Under the pieces are notes generated by a model, which worked only from the letters and a program-made list of their open reading frames with translations, had not been told where the DNA came from and did no database searches. A stretch of 64,000 nucleotides of DNA from Lachnospiraceae bacterium (GTDB lineage: Bacteria; Bacillota; Clostridia; Lachnospirales; Lachnospiraceae). Below are positions 52,284 through 62,770 of this stretch, piece after piece (positions within the stretch are counted from its first letter, which is position 1; each line of letters opens with the position of its first letter). The translations under genes and the position numbers were made by a program. Location of the stretch: the NCBI GenBank assembly GCA_017434885.1, contig JAFSGE010000016.1:1-64000 (forward strand), read 5' to 3'.

Positions 52284-53330
52284 TTAATAAAGCACTACTT
52301 CTGCTCCCTCTTCTATCCCACTGACAATCTGCACATATTTATCCGTTTGAACCCCTGTCTGTACTTTCACAATATCTGCAAATCCGTCTTCTGCCATCCG
52401 GTAAACGTAAGTCTCTTCCTTCACGGTAACGATTGCTTCTTTGGGCAAATACAGCACATCGCTTACAACTCCACTGCTCCAGGTAATTTCGCCAAACGTA
52501 GTTTCCACCGGTAACATCACAGTTTCTTTCAAACATGCTGTAATACGGGTAGTCCCGCTTTCCGTCGCCACGCTTGTAATCATGGCAGGATAGTTCTCTT
52601 CCTCTACAGCAATAGTAACCTCTTTCCCTGTGGCAAAAGAATTTTCTTTTCCTGTACTTCCTGCATAAATCTTCTCGGCTCCCGCAATCATAATAAAAGC
52701 TTGCTTTTCATCCGACACTGCCTGTCCCGAATAATCTCCCACTTTGGTAACTACCCCACTCATATCCGCATAAATCCTATACTTTGCCAGTTTCTCCTCC
52801 TGCTCTTTCATTGCCGCTTCATTTACTGTTTCATCATTGGCAAGCTCTGTAAGCCGCATGGTATAGCGGCTGATTTCATCTAAATTAATTTCTTCCTTTT
52901 CGGGATCCATGCTTTTTTCTTCTTTTACTTTCTCAAGCTGTTCCTGTGTATGTAATATTTCAAGTTCTATGGACTTTGCCTTCGCTTCAAGTGTAATGAT
53001 GCTTTCCTGTATTTCCCCGCAGGAAAGCTGAGCCAGAAGCTGTCCCTTACTTACCAAATCACCTTCCCTGACCAAAACTTTATCATAACTGACACCGGAA
53101 ACCCCAAAGAAAAGTGCATGCTCTTCTGCCGCCTCCATCTGCACAAACATACGCTCTGTGTGTTCCAAATCTCCTCTTTTCACAAACGCAGTATCCGGCG
53201 CAGTATATTCATATGCAGGGATAGTGATTTGATTTTTCACTTCTTCTTCGCGCTTCATACCGCAGCCTGCCAGGCATGCACATACCAGCACTATATTCAA
53301 TAACAGACATAACTTCAAATTCTTTCTCAC
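52284..53330 (-). CDS. Efflux adaptor lipoprotein (HlyD/MacA-like)
   Basis: 348-residue membrane-fusion protein with lipobox LAGC (Cys23), a lipoyl half (VSYDKVLVREGDLVSKGQLLAQL near 80-100), a coiled-coil hairpin (about 105-185), the partner half (YADMSGVVTKVGDYSGQ near 185-205) and barrel domains up to the final VSGIEEGAEVVLY. The GTG start at 53330 is supported by AGAGG 7 bases upstream. It is the first gene of the efflux operon. In a Gram-positive cell it would reach across the wall-side space to the permease. Confidence 0.85.
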   Translation of the reverse strand: MRKNLKLCLLLNIVLVCACLAGCGMKREEEVKNQITIPAYEYTAPDTAFVKRGDLEHTERMFVQMEAAEEHALFFGVSGVSYDKVLVREGDLVSKGQLLAQLSCGEIQESIITLEAKAKSIELEILHTQEQLEKVKEEKSMDPEKEEINLDEISRYTMRLTELANDETVNEAAMKEQEEKLAKYRIYADMSGVVTKVGDYSGQAVSDEKQAFIMIAGAEKIYAGSTGKENSFATGKEVTIAVEEENYPAMITSVATESGTTRITACLKETVMLPVETTFGEITWSSGVVSDVLYLPKEAIVTVKEETYVYRMAEDGFADIVKVQTGVQTDKYVQIVSGIEEGAEVVLY

Positions 53331-53372
53331 CGCATTACCTCTTCATTTGTTTTCCTGGCTTATCGGACGAAA

Positions 53373-53407
53373 AACAGCCTTTTTAATTCTAACATAAAAA
53401 GGCTGTT
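53373..53407 (-). terminator. valS terminator (bidirectional shape)
   Basis: Arms AACAGCCTTTTT and AAAAAGGCTGTT, lying 28 bases past the valS stop and 43 bases upstream of the efflux operon's first start. No clear separate promoter for the efflux operon is seen, so partial read-through from valS may feed it. Confidence 0.8.
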
Positions 53408-53434
53408 CCTACTACTGATTCTGTCTATATCACA

Positions 53435-56092
53435 TTATTTCTTTAATTGCGCAAGTCTTTCTTTAACCTGCTCCATCATCTGGGTATATTTTTCAAGCTT
53501 TGCTCTCTCTTCAGCTACCTTTGCTTCCGGTGCCTTAGACATAAACTTCTCGTTATTTAACATACCGTTTACACGGGCAAGTTCGCCCATAAGCTTTTTC
53601 TCTTCCTTTTCCAGACGCTCAATTTCCTGACTAAGGTCAACCAACTCTGCGAAAGGAATATAAAGAGTTGCATTTGCAATCACAACAGATACCGCATCCT
53701 CAGCAATACCTGCTTTATCCTTTTGAACAGAAACCTCTGATGCATAAGCAAGGGATGCAAAGAACAACTTACCTTCCGTAAATGCATTAATAATGTCTTC
53801 GTTTTCGCTTACTACATAAACAAAGGCCTTTCTGCTGGGAGCAACATTCATTTCCGTACGGACGTTACGGATGCCTCTTACCGCTTCCTTAATGATTTCA
53901 ATATCCTTTTCTTCCTTGGCAAAGTTCCACTCATCCTTGTACTCAGGCCACTTGGAAATCATAATGGATTCCTCTTCGGACTGCAGCGTACAGAAAATTT
54001 CTTCTGTAATAAAAGGCATATAAGGATGAAGCAGCTTTAATGCATCAATCAACACAGTCTTTAAGGTCCAAAGAGCTGCGTCCTTGCTTGCCTGATTGTC
54101 AGAGTTATAAAGACGGGGTTTTACCATCTCAATATACCAGTCACAGAACTCATCCCAGATAAAGTCATAAACCTTCTGAACCGCAATACCAAGCTCGAAG
54201 CTGTCCATATTGTCGGTCACGTCTTTTGCTAAAGTATTTAACTTGGAAAGAATCCACTTATCTACCGGCTCAAGAGCAGGATTTGTAACATCAAGTCCGC
54301 TTTCCGGCATGTTCATCATAATGAAACGGGACGCGTTCCAAATCTTGTTTGCAAAGTTTCGGCTTGCCTCTACTCTCTCATAGTAGAAACGCATATCATT
54401 CCCCGGTGCATTACCGGTAATGAGTGTCAGACGAAGTGCATCGGCACCATACTGCTCAATGATTTCAAGAGGGTCAATACCGTTTCCTAAGGATTTACTC
54501 ATCTTACGTCCTTGGGAGTCTCTTACCAGGCCGTGGAACAATACAGTCTTGAAGGGCTTTTCTCCCATCTGTTCAAAACCTGAGAAAATCATACGGATTA
54601 CCCAGAAGAAAATAATATCATATCCTGTTACCAGTACGTCTGTAGGATAGAAATACTTAAGGTCTTCTGTCTGCTCCGGCCAACCCAAGGTTGAGAAGGG
54701 CCAAAGCGCTGATGAGAACCAGGTATCCAAAGTATCAGGATCCTGCTCTAAATGAGTACCGCCGCACTTAGGACACTTTTCGGGTGCATCTGCGGAAACA
54801 ATGATTTCCCCACAAGAACAGTAATATGCGGGAATTCTGTGTCCCCACCAGAGCTGTCTACTAATACACCAGTCACGGATATTGTCGGTCCAGTTAAAGT
54901 AGGTCTTTTCCATACGCTTAGGAATCAGCTGGATATCACCACTCTTTACCGCTTCTACCGCAGGCTTAATTAATTCATCCATTTTTACGAACCACTGCTG
55001 CTTAATCATAGGCTCTATGGTAGTCTTACATCTGTCATGGGTACCAACGTTATGACTGTAATCCTCGATACGAACAAGGAGTCCCATTTCATCAAGCTCT
55101 TTTACGATAGCCTTTCTTGCTTCATAACGGTCCATACCGCAGAACTTACCACCATTCTGATTAATAGTAGCATCATCATTCATAATATTAATTTCAGGCA
55201 AATTGTGACGTTTCCCTACTTCAAAGTCGTTAGGGTCATGGGCAGGTGTGATTTTAACAACACCTGTACCGAATTCCATATCAACATAAGAGTCTGCAAC
55301 AACAGGAAGCTCTCTGTTAATGATAGGCAGCATCAGCTTTTTGCCAATCATATCCTTGTATCTGTCATCCTCAGGATTTACCGCTACCGCAGTATCACCA
55401 AGCATGGTTTCCGGTCTGGTAGTTGCAAACTCAATAAAACGTGTAGTGCTTACGCTACCGTCATCTTCAATCATAGGATATTTGATATGCCAGAAATGAC
55501 CTGCCTGCTCCTGATACTCAACCTCCGCATCGGAAATAGAGGTATTACATACAGGGCACCAGTTAATAATACGGCTTCCCTTGTAAATCCAGCCTTTTTC
55601 ATGCATCTTGCAGAACACTTCCGTTACCGCCTTGTTGCAACCTTCATCCATGGTGAAACGCTCTCTGTCCCAATCGCAGGAGGAGCCGAGCTTCTTCAAT
55701 TGACTGATAATACGTCCGCCGTATTCTCTTTTCCAGTCCCATGCTCTCTCAAGAAAACCTTCTCTGCCAAGGTCTTCCTTGCTGATGCCTTCTTCCTTCA
55801 TCTTTTCGATAATCTTAACTTCCGTAGCAATACTTGCATGATCTGTACCGGGCTGCCAAAGGGCATTATATCCCTGCATTCTCTTATAACGGATTAAGAT
55901 ATCCTGCATGGTATTATCAAGGGCATGTCCCATATGAAGCTGTCCCGTAATATTTGGGGGCGGAATCACAATGGTAAACGGTGTTTTGGAATGGTCTACT
56001 TCTGCATGGAAATATTTCTTATCCAGCCATTTCTGATAAAGTCTGTCTTCAAGCCCCTTGGGGTCATAAGTTTTTGCGAGTTCTTTACTCAT
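53435..56092 (-). CDS. valS: Valyl-tRNA synthetase
   Basis: Class I aminoacyl-tRNA synthetase, 885 residues. HIGH motif [14 protein letters not shown] near residue 41-54, editing domain ([13 protein letters not shown] near 222, HDPNDFEVG near 280), KMSKS motif [11 protein letters not shown] near 528 and the C-terminal coiled-coil arm ([16 protein letters not shown] near 825) are all present. The start follows GGAGAGATGAT. Expression is controlled by the T-box leader upstream. Confidence 0.97.
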   Translation of the reverse strand: MSKELAKTYDPKGLEDRLYQKWLDKKYFHAEVDHSKTPFTIVIPPPNITGQLHMGHALDNTMQDILIRYKRMQGYNALWQPGTDHASIATEVKIIEKMKEEGISKEDLGREGFLERAWDWKREYGGRIISQLKKLGSSCDWDRERFTMDEGCNKAVTEVFCKMHEKGWIYKGSRIINWCPVCNTSISDAEVEYQEQAGHFWHIKYPMIEDDGSVSTTRFIEFATTRPETMLGDTAVAVNPEDDRYKDMIGKKLMLPIINRELPVVADSYVDMEFGTGVVKITPAHDPNDFEVGKRHNLPEINIMNDDATINQNGGKFCGMDRYEARKAIVKELDEMGLLVRIEDYSHNVGTHDRCKTTIEPMIKQQWFVKMDELIKPAVEAVKSGDIQLIPKRMEKTYFNWTDNIRDWCISRQLWWGHRIPAYYCSCGEIIVSADAPEKCPKCGGTHLEQDPDTLDTWFSSALWPFSTLGWPEQTEDLKYFYPTDVLVTGYDIIFFWVIRMIFSGFEQMGEKPFKTVLFHGLVRDSQGRKMSKSLGNGIDPLEIIEQYGADALRLTLITGNAPGNDMRFYYERVEASRNFANKIWNASRFIMMNMPESGLDVTNPALEPVDKWILSKLNTLAKDVTDNMDSFELGIAVQKVYDFIWDEFCDWYIEMVKPRLYNSDNQASKDAALWTLKTVLIDALKLLHPYMPFITEEIFCTLQSEEESIMISKWPEYKDEWNFAKEEKDIEIIKEAVRGIRNVRTEMNVAPSRKAFVYVVSENEDIINAFTEGKLFFASLAYASEVSVQKDKAGIAEDAVSVVIANATLYIPFAELVDLSQEIERLEKEEKKLMGELARVNGMLNNEKFMSKAPEAKVAEERAKLEKYTQMMEQVKERLAQLKK

Positions 56093-56135
56093 ATCATCTC
56101 TCCTTTTCTTCTTTCCGGAACCAATATCTCAAAAG

Positions 56136-56300
56136 AATTTGTTCAAATCCTATGCGCCAAGCATTCCGCTGAGCCTCTTAAAACTAAAATCATGTTCAGC
56201 AAAGGCTTCCATGATTTTTGAGTCTCATCTCCATAGCGCAAAAGGCTTTTGAACAAGCTTCTTTTGTATTATTGACTCCCGAAAGTAATACAATAAAAGC
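56136..56300 (-). ncRNA. Structured leader segment between T-box terminator and valS
   Basis: About 250 bases separate the T-box terminator from the valS start. Within them lie a long-range stem (GTTCAAA at 56141-56147 with TTTGAAC at 56248-56254, extended by CCT/AGG and GCGC pairs), an enclosed stem AAAATCATG (56186-56194) with CATGATTTT (56210-56218), and a third hairpin with arms at 56261-56271 and 56286-56299. I know no family that it matches; no gene is encoded. Confidence 0.45.
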
Positions 56301-56344
56301 TACTTCATATAACTCCTATAAAAACATGCACTGATAGGTGCAAA

Positions 56345-56632
56345 TAGAAATGCCCTCCACAGACATTTCATCTGTGAAGGGCGTTATATACGCGGTACCA
56401 CCTTCATTTATCACTCAGTGATTTCGGCAAATACTTTGCTTAAAATCCTGTCCGTTAACGGGGACAACTCGTGAACGACTACTGATAATTATTTACCGCA
56501 TTCGTCGTTCCGGCTCCAAAGCTACCTTCCATGCTCCTCCTCCGAAAACCTCACAGCACTGCAAATTGCAGGGTTCACTCTCTGACGGCAGGGACACATG
56601 TACTCCTCTTTTTCAACGCCTTTGTTTTAATT
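56345..56632 (-). ncRNA. T-box riboswitch of valS
   Basis: The leader carries the T-box core GGTGGTACCGCG (minus strand, within 56391-56404), the tRNA-acceptor-binding part of the antiterminator, followed by a terminator stem (GCCCTCCACAGA with TCTGTGAAGGGC, 56352-56382) and a U-rich tail. Stem I features such as AGAGAGTGAACCC near 56573-56585 are visible. A GTA triplet in AAGGTAGC near 56521-56528 is a possible valine specifier, but I did not fold the RNA. Uncharged tRNA-Val should promote read-through. Confidence 0.9.
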
Positions 56633-56638
56633 ATTTTC

Positions 56639-56667
56639 ATCTTAGTAGCATTTAACGTTTTTGTCAA
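56639..56667 (-). promoter_or_regulatory. valS promoter
   Basis: TTGACA (56662-56667), 17 bases, TAAGAT (56639-56644) on the minus strand; the -35 overlaps the stop codon of the upstream kinase gene. Confidence 0.87.
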
Positions 56668-59210
56668 GAAGGATTCTGCAAATACTCCATAGCCGTTTCT
56701 ACTGTTAAATCATAAAGCCTCATCGCCTCGGCATGATTTTCCCTGATAAAATCAAAGTCCTTCTGCTTGCCGGCTTTTTCAAGTTTTGCTGCAAGCGCTG
56801 AAACCGCTTTTCCTCCCACACTTAAGGAAGACGACTTTAAAGCATGAATATACACAATATAATTGGTAAAGTCTTCTTCTGCAAAGCTGTCATCCAACTG
56901 TTTTTTCTTTTTATCCTTGATATTACAAAACATGGTCAGCATTTCCCGGTAAATCTCATCACTTTCCCCACAATATTTCATACCAACGGAAACATTCAGA
57001 TATTCCTGTTCTTCCTCAGCCATGTTCTCCTTCTTTTCTGCCGCTTCTGTTATTTTCTTGTTCCGGGTATCCGATACTACCGCTTTCTTCTGTTCAGTTG
57101 CGTCTTTATCGTCCTTCTTCCGCACTTGAAGTTTTTCCTCAGGAAGATACTTCATCAACAGAATTTCAAGGCTTTTTCCTTCAATAGGTTTACTTATGTA
57201 ATCGTCAAACCCTTCTTTCAGATACATCTCCCGAACACCTGACATGGCATTGGCAGTCAATGCAATTACAGGTGACTTTTTGCACCGGTTGTCTTCCATT
57301 GTTTTTGAGCGTTTCAAAGTCTCAATACCGTCTAACTCCGGCATCATATGGTCAAGCAAAATTACATCATAATGCTCCTCTTGCATCAGGGAAAGACATT
57401 GCATACCACTCTTACAGGTGGTAATTTGCAGCTGAGTCTTTTTCAAAAGACTCTTTACCACGGAAAGATTGATTTCATTATCATCTACCACCAAAATTTT
57501 TGCTTCCGGCGCCGTAAAGCTTTCATGATAAACCACCGCATCATTCCTATCCTTCATATAATTTTTTTCAAAATCTCCGATAGGCGTTGCATCTATCAGC
57601 TTTTGCGGCAGATACACGGTAAAGACCGATCCTTCCCCATAAACACTTTCCACGGTAATCTTTCCGTTCATCCGCCTAATCAGTCTGTCAGTGATGGCAA
57701 GTCCCAAACCGGTACCTTCAATACTGCGGTTCTCTTTGATATTCAACCGTTCAAATCCCTCGAACAACAGCGGAATATCTTCCTGCTTAATACCGATACC
57801 GGTATCTTTTACCTCCATGCGCAAAATAGCTGTTCCGTCCTCCTGTACATTCACATCAGCCTTCAACTGCACACTTCCCTGCTTCGTATATTTCACGGCA
57901 TTACTCAAAATATTAGACAATATCTGCTTTACTTTAACAGCATCTCCATACAGAATCTTCGGCATGTCATCATCTATTGACACATGAAACTGAATTCCTT
58001 TCTTCTGCGCCCTCGCACGTATCATATTTACTGCATCTCGAAGCAAATATGCCACCTCATAATTATCTTCCACTACCTCTAATCTGCCGGACTCAATCCT
58101 TGAGAAATCCAAAATGTCATTAATCAAAGACAACAGCGTCCGACTGGCATATTTGATGTCCAGTGCATATTTACGGATATCCTTCTCTGCACTTTCCCTG
58201 ATAATCATCTCATTCATACCGATAATGGCATTAATCGGCGTACGGATTTCATGAGACATATTGGCAAGGAAATCATTTTTGGCACGGTTTGCCTGCTCCG
58301 CCATTTCTTTGGCTACGCGCAGTTCCTCGCTTTCTCTTGCCTTCTCCTGTATGCCGAACAAATAAATCATCACGATACCAAACAGTAACAGCAAAAGGCC
58401 AAATACCCACAAAATCAATGTAAAAATATTCGAAACGCCTTCCGAAACTACATCCTCCGGCACGATACCCACAATATAAAAATCTGTCTGATCTACTTCT
58501 GACACAAACAAAAAGCTGTCTCCGCAAAAAGCTGCCGCCGCAATGGATGTATCCATCTTTTTATGAATCTCATCAAAAGCTTTCTGTGCTTCTGCATTTT
58601 CAAACAGCTCTCTGTATTCCTCATCCGAGATGGAATAGATTGTTTGTCCGCTCTTAGATGCAATAATAATCTCCGCATCTCCTGCGTAAGCACTCATGGT
58701 TACCTCTGCATCGGACAATTCTTTATCAAATAATTCGTACAACACATATTTAATATTCTCGCCACTATATATCGGCATAGTTAAAAGCATCCCATTTTCT
58801 CTGCTGTAACAGACCGCCTCATTTCCGCGAAAGGAATCCTGTATCCCGGGAAATTCTGCAAAATCAAGCATTTCTCCGTAGAGAACCTTGCCTCCCACTC
58901 CTAAAACACCGTACTTAACTCCTTCTACCGAATCGTCAAAGATATTCCCGATTCGCTCCATTTCCGCCTCATCAAGTTCTCCCCAGTTAATATAATCAAC
59001 AGAATTCTGCATACGTCGGAATTCCATGGTCAGCTTGGCGTTGTATATTCCTGCATAGGACTCTGCCTGTCCTGCCACCTGCTTCTCCATATAGTCTACC
59101 AGCAGTTCCTTCAGTTTAAAATGCATCAAAATGCCTACAAAAGCAACTACCAGTATAAACAAAAATGCACTGATAACAATTCTGCCGTTTTTCCTTAATT
59201 TGTTATTCAT
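56664..59210 (-). CDS. Hybrid sensor histidine kinase with receiver and HPt domains
   Basis: 848 residues. Membrane helix (about 12-31), extracellular sensing domain (about 32-265), second helix (about 268-292), HisKA with MSHEIRTPINAIIG (phospho-His near 319), HATPase (NILSNAVKYT, DTGIGIKQEDIPLLFEGF, EGTGLGLAI), receiver (KILVVDDNEINLSVV; phospho-Asp near 619 in ILLDHMMPELDG) and a C-terminal HPt (YIHALKSSS; His near 788). It can therefore run a full His-Asp-His relay alone, and needs an output regulator. Its start overlaps the BMP-protein stop by 8 bases. It is the last gene of a four-gene signalling operon. Confidence 0.92.
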   Translation of the reverse strand: MNNKLRKNGRIVISAFLFILVVAFVGILMHFKLKELLVDYMEKQVAGQAESYAGIYNAKLTMEFRRMQNSVDYINWGELDEAEMERIGNIFDDSVEGVKYGVLGVGGKVLYGEMLDFAEFPGIQDSFRGNEAVCYSRENGMLLTMPIYSGENIKYVLYELFDKELSDAEVTMSAYAGDAEIIIASKSGQTIYSISDEEYRELFENAEAQKAFDEIHKKMDTSIAAAAFCGDSFLFVSEVDQTDFYIVGIVPEDVVSEGVSNIFTLILWVFGLLLLLFGIVMIYLFGIQEKARESEELRVAKEMAEQANRAKNDFLANMSHEIRTPINAIIGMNEMIIRESAEKDIRKYALDIKYASRTLLSLINDILDFSRIESGRLEVVEDNYEVAYLLRDAVNMIRARAQKKGIQFHVSIDDDMPKILYGDAVKVKQILSNILSNAVKYTKQGSVQLKADVNVQEDGTAILRMEVKDTGIGIKQEDIPLLFEGFERLNIKENRSIEGTGLGLAITDRLIRRMNGKITVESVYGEGSVFTVYLPQKLIDATPIGDFEKNYMKDRNDAVVYHESFTAPEAKILVVDDNEINLSVVKSLLKKTQLQITTCKSGMQCLSLMQEEHYDVILLDHMMPELDGIETLKRSKTMEDNRCKKSPVIALTANAMSGVREMYLKEGFDDYISKPIEGKSLEILLMKYLPEEKLQVRKKDDKDATEQKKAVVSDTRNKKITEAAEKKENMAEEEQEYLNVSVGMKYCGESDEIYREMLTMFCNIKDKKKKQLDDSFAEEDFTNYIVYIHALKSSSLSVGGKAVSALAAKLEKAGKQKDFDFIRENHAEAMRLYDLTVETAMEYLQNPS

Positions 59211-60300
59211 AGAATTCTACACCCTCTACAAACCAGTCAAGCTGTTCCAAAAGTATTTCATCACTGATAATTTCATTTTCACTACAACGTAAATTTCCCT
59301 GTGTATCATAAATCACGCCTGAAAATACATCATCACCGCCAAGCATTCCGGCAACCGCATCGTCAACTGCCTTTCTTGCCTCTGCTGTCACCTCATCGGA
59401 ATAGGAAGACAAACCCACTGCATCTTTCTCAATGCCTATCCAGTAATTTGTGCGGGAATTTCCTTTCCCTTTCATATATTCCTTCACCAGTTCGCTGTAT
59501 ACCGGCTCCAGATTATATACTGCAGATGTCAGATATTTATCAGAAAAACCTTCAAACTGCTTGTGATATCCGATGGAAAACACCTCTTTTGCCTCTGCTT
59601 CCTGTATCACGTAGCTCTGATTCTGATGATAGGTAACTACATCCACACCGGCTCCCTCTATCAGACTTCTTGTCGCCTGCCGTTCTGCCTGTTCATTATC
59701 CCAGCTTCCTGTCCACGTCACTACTACTGTTGCGTCTTTATTTACACTTTTTACCCCCAGTGTAAACGCATTAATTCCCCGGTTAACTTCATTATTGGAC
59801 ATGGCTGCCACATAACCGATTTTATCGCTTTCTGTTTTCATTCCCGCTATAATTCCTGTCAGATATCTTGCCTGATACATCCGTGCAAAGTAAGAAGTCA
59901 TATTTTCAGCATGATATTCCGAAGAATTGGCATAAAAAGTCACATCCGGATACTCGTTCACCAATTCGCTTACTTCCTCCGAATAACCATAGCTGTTAAG
60001 AAAAATCATATTTGCGCCTTCCTCAACCAGCTCTTCAATTGCCGTAACACACTGCCCCGTAAATTCTTCTATGTTTTCTTTGACAAGCAGCTGCGTTCCG
60101 CATTCCTTACACGCATTTAAAATTGCCTGATAATGCGTTCCGTTCCACCCGTTTTCGTCTACACTCCCTGACATAATAAAACCTACTTTAACGGTTTCTT
60201 CTTTTGTTCTGCCGATAAATGCAATGGATAGAATAATACATATAAAAACGGCAATACCAAGCGAAACCAGCACTCTCGCTTTCACATTGCTACTCTTCAT
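59203..60300 (-). CDS. Membrane-anchored BMP-family binding protein, copy 1
   Basis: 365-residue protein of the BMP/PnrA-like periplasmic-binding fold: VKVGFIMSGSVDENGWNGTHYQAI near residue 37, FYANSSEYH near 128, YQARYLTGIIAGM near 145 and NNEVNRGINAFTLGVKSVN near 172. Unlike transporter lipoproteins it has no lipobox; an N-terminal helix (about 10-30) anchors it. No ABC transporter genes are adjacent. It overlaps both neighbours (11 bases with copy 2, 8 with the kinase), so it most likely presents a ligand to the kinase. About half of its residues look shared with copy 2 in the core motifs. Confidence 0.85.
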   Translation of the reverse strand: MKSSNVKARVLVSLGIAVFICIILSIAFIGRTKEETVKVGFIMSGSVDENGWNGTHYQAILNACKECGTQLLVKENIEEFTGQCVTAIEELVEEGANMIFLNSYGYSEEVSELVNEYPDVTFYANSSEYHAENMTSYFARMYQARYLTGIIAGMKTESDKIGYVAAMSNNEVNRGINAFTLGVKSVNKDATVVVTWTGSWDNEQAERQATRSLIEGAGVDVVTYHQNQSYVIQEAEAKEVFSIGYHKQFEGFSDKYLTSAVYNLEPVYSELVKEYMKGKGNSRTNYWIGIEKDAVGLSSYSDEVTAEARKAVDDAVAGMLGGDDVFSGVIYDTQGNLRCSENEIISDEILLEQLDWFVEGVEFYE

Positions 60301-61390
60301 CTGACATTACCCCCTCTACATACCAGTCAAACTCGTTTAACATGGAATCATCTGACATACTTTCACCTTCTGCCACCCTCAGTTTCCCCTTGTTATCAGT
60401 TATGGGGCCGTAAAAAACGTCAAAAAGACCACTCTCAAGTTTTTCTTTTTCTGCTTCTACTACTTCCGCAATTTCCGGTTTCACATTTTGCGTAAAAGGA
60501 GCAAGGGATACCAAACCGGTTTCCACCCCTTCCCAATAATGCTTTCCGTGAAATTTATCCTGCAGACAGGCAAGTATCTGAGGTTCATAGAAGTTCTGCC
60601 ATTCCCACACAGGAGCTGTCAGATATGTATTCGGGTATTGCGCACTGTTGTCAATATTGTAACCGATAGACCATATTCCTTTCTCTTCTGCCATTTCAAG
60701 CGGTTTATTGGAATCGGCATGCATCGCAAGAACATCAATATCATGCTTTGCCAATAATTTATCGACCGCTTCCCCACACATCACATCGTCTGTCCATGAG
60801 CCGGTCCATTCCACGTAAACCGTTGCATCCGGATTTACCTTTTTTACTCCCAAAGTAAATGCATTAATACCACGGTTTACCTCTGAAATCGGAAACGCCG
60901 CAACATACCCGATTTCGTTACTTTCTGTTTGCATTCCCGCCACAATACCGCTTAAATAGCGCATCTGATAAATTCTGCCGAAATAGCTTGCCAGATTATC
61001 TCCCTCTCCCACGCCGGATGCGTGAAAAAAATAAACATCGGGATATTCCTCTGCCATTTGCACAACCCAATCGCCAAAACCGAAGGAATTACAGATAATA
61101 ATCTCACATCCTTCATTGATTAATTCCTGAATATTATCTCTGCACCGGCTATCCTCAGGCACGTTTTCACGATAAAGAATTCTCAGATTCAACTCCTCTG
61201 CACATTTTCCCAAGCCTTCAAAATGTGACTGCCCCCAGTTGTTATCCTTACTTCTTCCGTTTAAAATCAATCCTACCTTAGTCTGCTTATCAGTAATATC
61301 TGCTGTTTTCTCTTTTGCTGTTATGAAAAAAATACCTACAATGATAATCAGTAATATAACCGCTGCGGTAACTACAAATTTTTTCATCAT
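60290..61390 (-). CDS. Membrane-anchored BMP-family binding protein, copy 2
   Basis: 366-residue paralogue of the next gene. N-terminal helix (about 5-24), then TKVGLILNGRSKDNNWGQSHFEG near 38, CNSFGFGDWVVQMAEEYPDVYFFHASG near 105, YQMRYLSGIVAGM near 150 and SEVNRGINAFTLGVKKVN near 178. No lipobox. The start has TAGGAGAAG upstream, 6 bases after the diguanylate cyclase gene. Two diverged copies suggest two ligands or a heterodimeric sensor. Confidence 0.85.
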   Translation of the reverse strand: MMKKFVVTAAVILLIIIVGIFFITAKEKTADITDKQTKVGLILNGRSKDNNWGQSHFEGLGKCAEELNLRILYRENVPEDSRCRDNIQELINEGCEIIICNSFGFGDWVVQMAEEYPDVYFFHASGVGEGDNLASYFGRIYQMRYLSGIVAGMQTESNEIGYVAAFPISEVNRGINAFTLGVKKVNPDATVYVEWTGSWTDDVMCGEAVDKLLAKHDIDVLAMHADSNKPLEMAEEKGIWSIGYNIDNSAQYPNTYLTAPVWEWQNFYEPQILACLQDKFHGKHYWEGVETGLVSLAPFTQNVKPEIAEVVEAEKEKLESGLFDVFYGPITDNKGKLRVAEGESMSDDSMLNEFDWYVEGVMSDEE

Positions 61391-61396
61391 CTTCTC

Positions 61397-62770
61397 CTAC
61401 TTAAGTTCCGGATGCATGGTCTGAATATCATAAGTCAGTTCAATCCCCTTATGTCCGTACAACCCATAAAATCTGGAAACCACTCTTTCCACAACCATGA
61501 TGCCGTTCTCCATATCTGCATCCATCAAAATCAGCATGTACTGACGGCTACTGTAGTCGGTTCCTACGTCTACCGCCCTAAGTGACTCCTTGACAGCCTC
61601 CTGGAGCATCATCATGGCCCGCTCCACTTCTTCCGCCGCCACTTCCTGCTTCTCCATGACATGAAGTGTCAAAAGCACTGTCTGTACCATCTGCTGCTTT
61701 CTGGTAACACATCTGGAGACAAAATCATAGATTTTCTGGAACTCATCATATGCCACCTGAAAAGCACCCTTGCTGGTATCCATTTTACCTTCAATCAAAT
61801 CACGTACATTATTAATATCAACATCCGTGTTATCCACTGTCGAAATAATCTCTTTTTTCTCATCAAAGAAATGATAAGAGCTTTTACCGTTATTTTTAAT
61901 ATGGTACAGTGCTTTATCAGCTCTCTTATATAAGGTGGTAAAATCACTTCCATCTTCCGGTGCACTTGCAATACCGATGGAAACCGATACATTATCCATA
62001 CAGTGAACCGTTCTGAATTGTGTCAAAAATGATTCCGTGATTGCCTTTGCTTTCTCGGCAGCGATATCTTTATCTGTCATATCCGCAAAAAATACAACAA
62101 ACTCATCACCGCCCAGTCTGCCGACAACATCCATTCTTCTTGTATTTTTTTTGATTGCTTCGGCAAATATCTGTAATGCTTTATCCCCGGCAATGTGACC
62201 GAAAGTGTCATTTACCTGCTTAAAATTATCCATATCCATGATAAACAGCATTCCATTGCATCCTTCTGCAAGGAGTTCTGCTATTTTCTTTTCCATATAG
62301 CTTCTGTTAAACAGACCGGTAAGAGCATCAGTAATGGAAATTCTGGTTACATCCTTAATCTGCTTTTCCTTTTGCTCCAATTGCAATTCCAATCGTTGTC
62401 GCAAATCCTTCAATTCCAGCAAACGACCGATACGTCTTTGTACCACAACAGGCACAAAAGGTTTGATAATAAAATCATCCGCTCCGTTCTTAAAACATTC
62501 TGCCTCCGTATCAGGATCGACATTTGCAGTAAGAAACACGATGGAAATCTCTCTCCACTTGGAATTACTCTTTATAATAGCCGCCACATCACGACCGCTC
62601 ATCTCCGGCATTCCTATGTCCAGAAGAACCAAATCCGGTATTTCTTCTTCCAATGCCGCAATAGCCTCCTGTCCCGATGTCACACAGGTAAGCTTATATA
62701 TGTCTGACAAAGCATGCTTCACCAAAACCAGATTCATCATATCATCATCTACTACCAAAATGTGCTTCAT
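61397..62770 (-). CDS. Receiver-GGDEF diguanylate cyclase with degenerate second GGDEF-like domain
   Basis: 457-residue response regulator that should make cyclic di-GMP. Receiver domain 1-118 with Asp51 (LLDIGMPEMSG) as phosphate acceptor and Lys103; a coiled-coil linker (about 120-140); GGDEF domain (about 140-305) with the intact active site GGDEF at 220-224 and an inhibitory site RRMD at 211-214, five residues upstream. The C-terminal 140 residues (QTVLLTLHVMEK..., AVDVGTDYSSRQYMLILMDADM) follow the GGDEF fold pattern but lack the GGDEF residues. Start follows ATAGGAGGAAAT. It is the first gene of the signalling operon and a likely phosphorylation target of the hybrid kinase. Confidence 0.9.
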   Translation of the reverse strand: MKHILVVDDDMMNLVLVKHALSDIYKLTCVTSGQEAIAALEEEIPDLVLLDIGMPEMSGRDVAAIIKSNSKWREISIVFLTANVDPDTEAECFKNGADDFIIKPFVPVVVQRRIGRLLELKDLRQRLELQLEQKEKQIKDVTRISITDALTGLFNRSYMEKKIAELLAEGCNGMLFIMDMDNFKQVNDTFGHIAGDKALQIFAEAIKKNTRRMDVVGRLGGDEFVVFFADMTDKDIAAEKAKAITESFLTQFRTVHCMDNVSVSIGIASAPEDGSDFTTLYKRADKALYHIKNNGKSSYHFFDEKKEIISTVDNTDVDINNVRDLIEGKMDTSKGAFQVAYDEFQKIYDFVSRCVTRKQQMVQTVLLTLHVMEKQEVAAEEVERAMMMLQEAVKESLRAVDVGTDYSSRQYMLILMDADMENGIMVVERVVSRFYGLYGHKGIELTYDIQTMHPELK

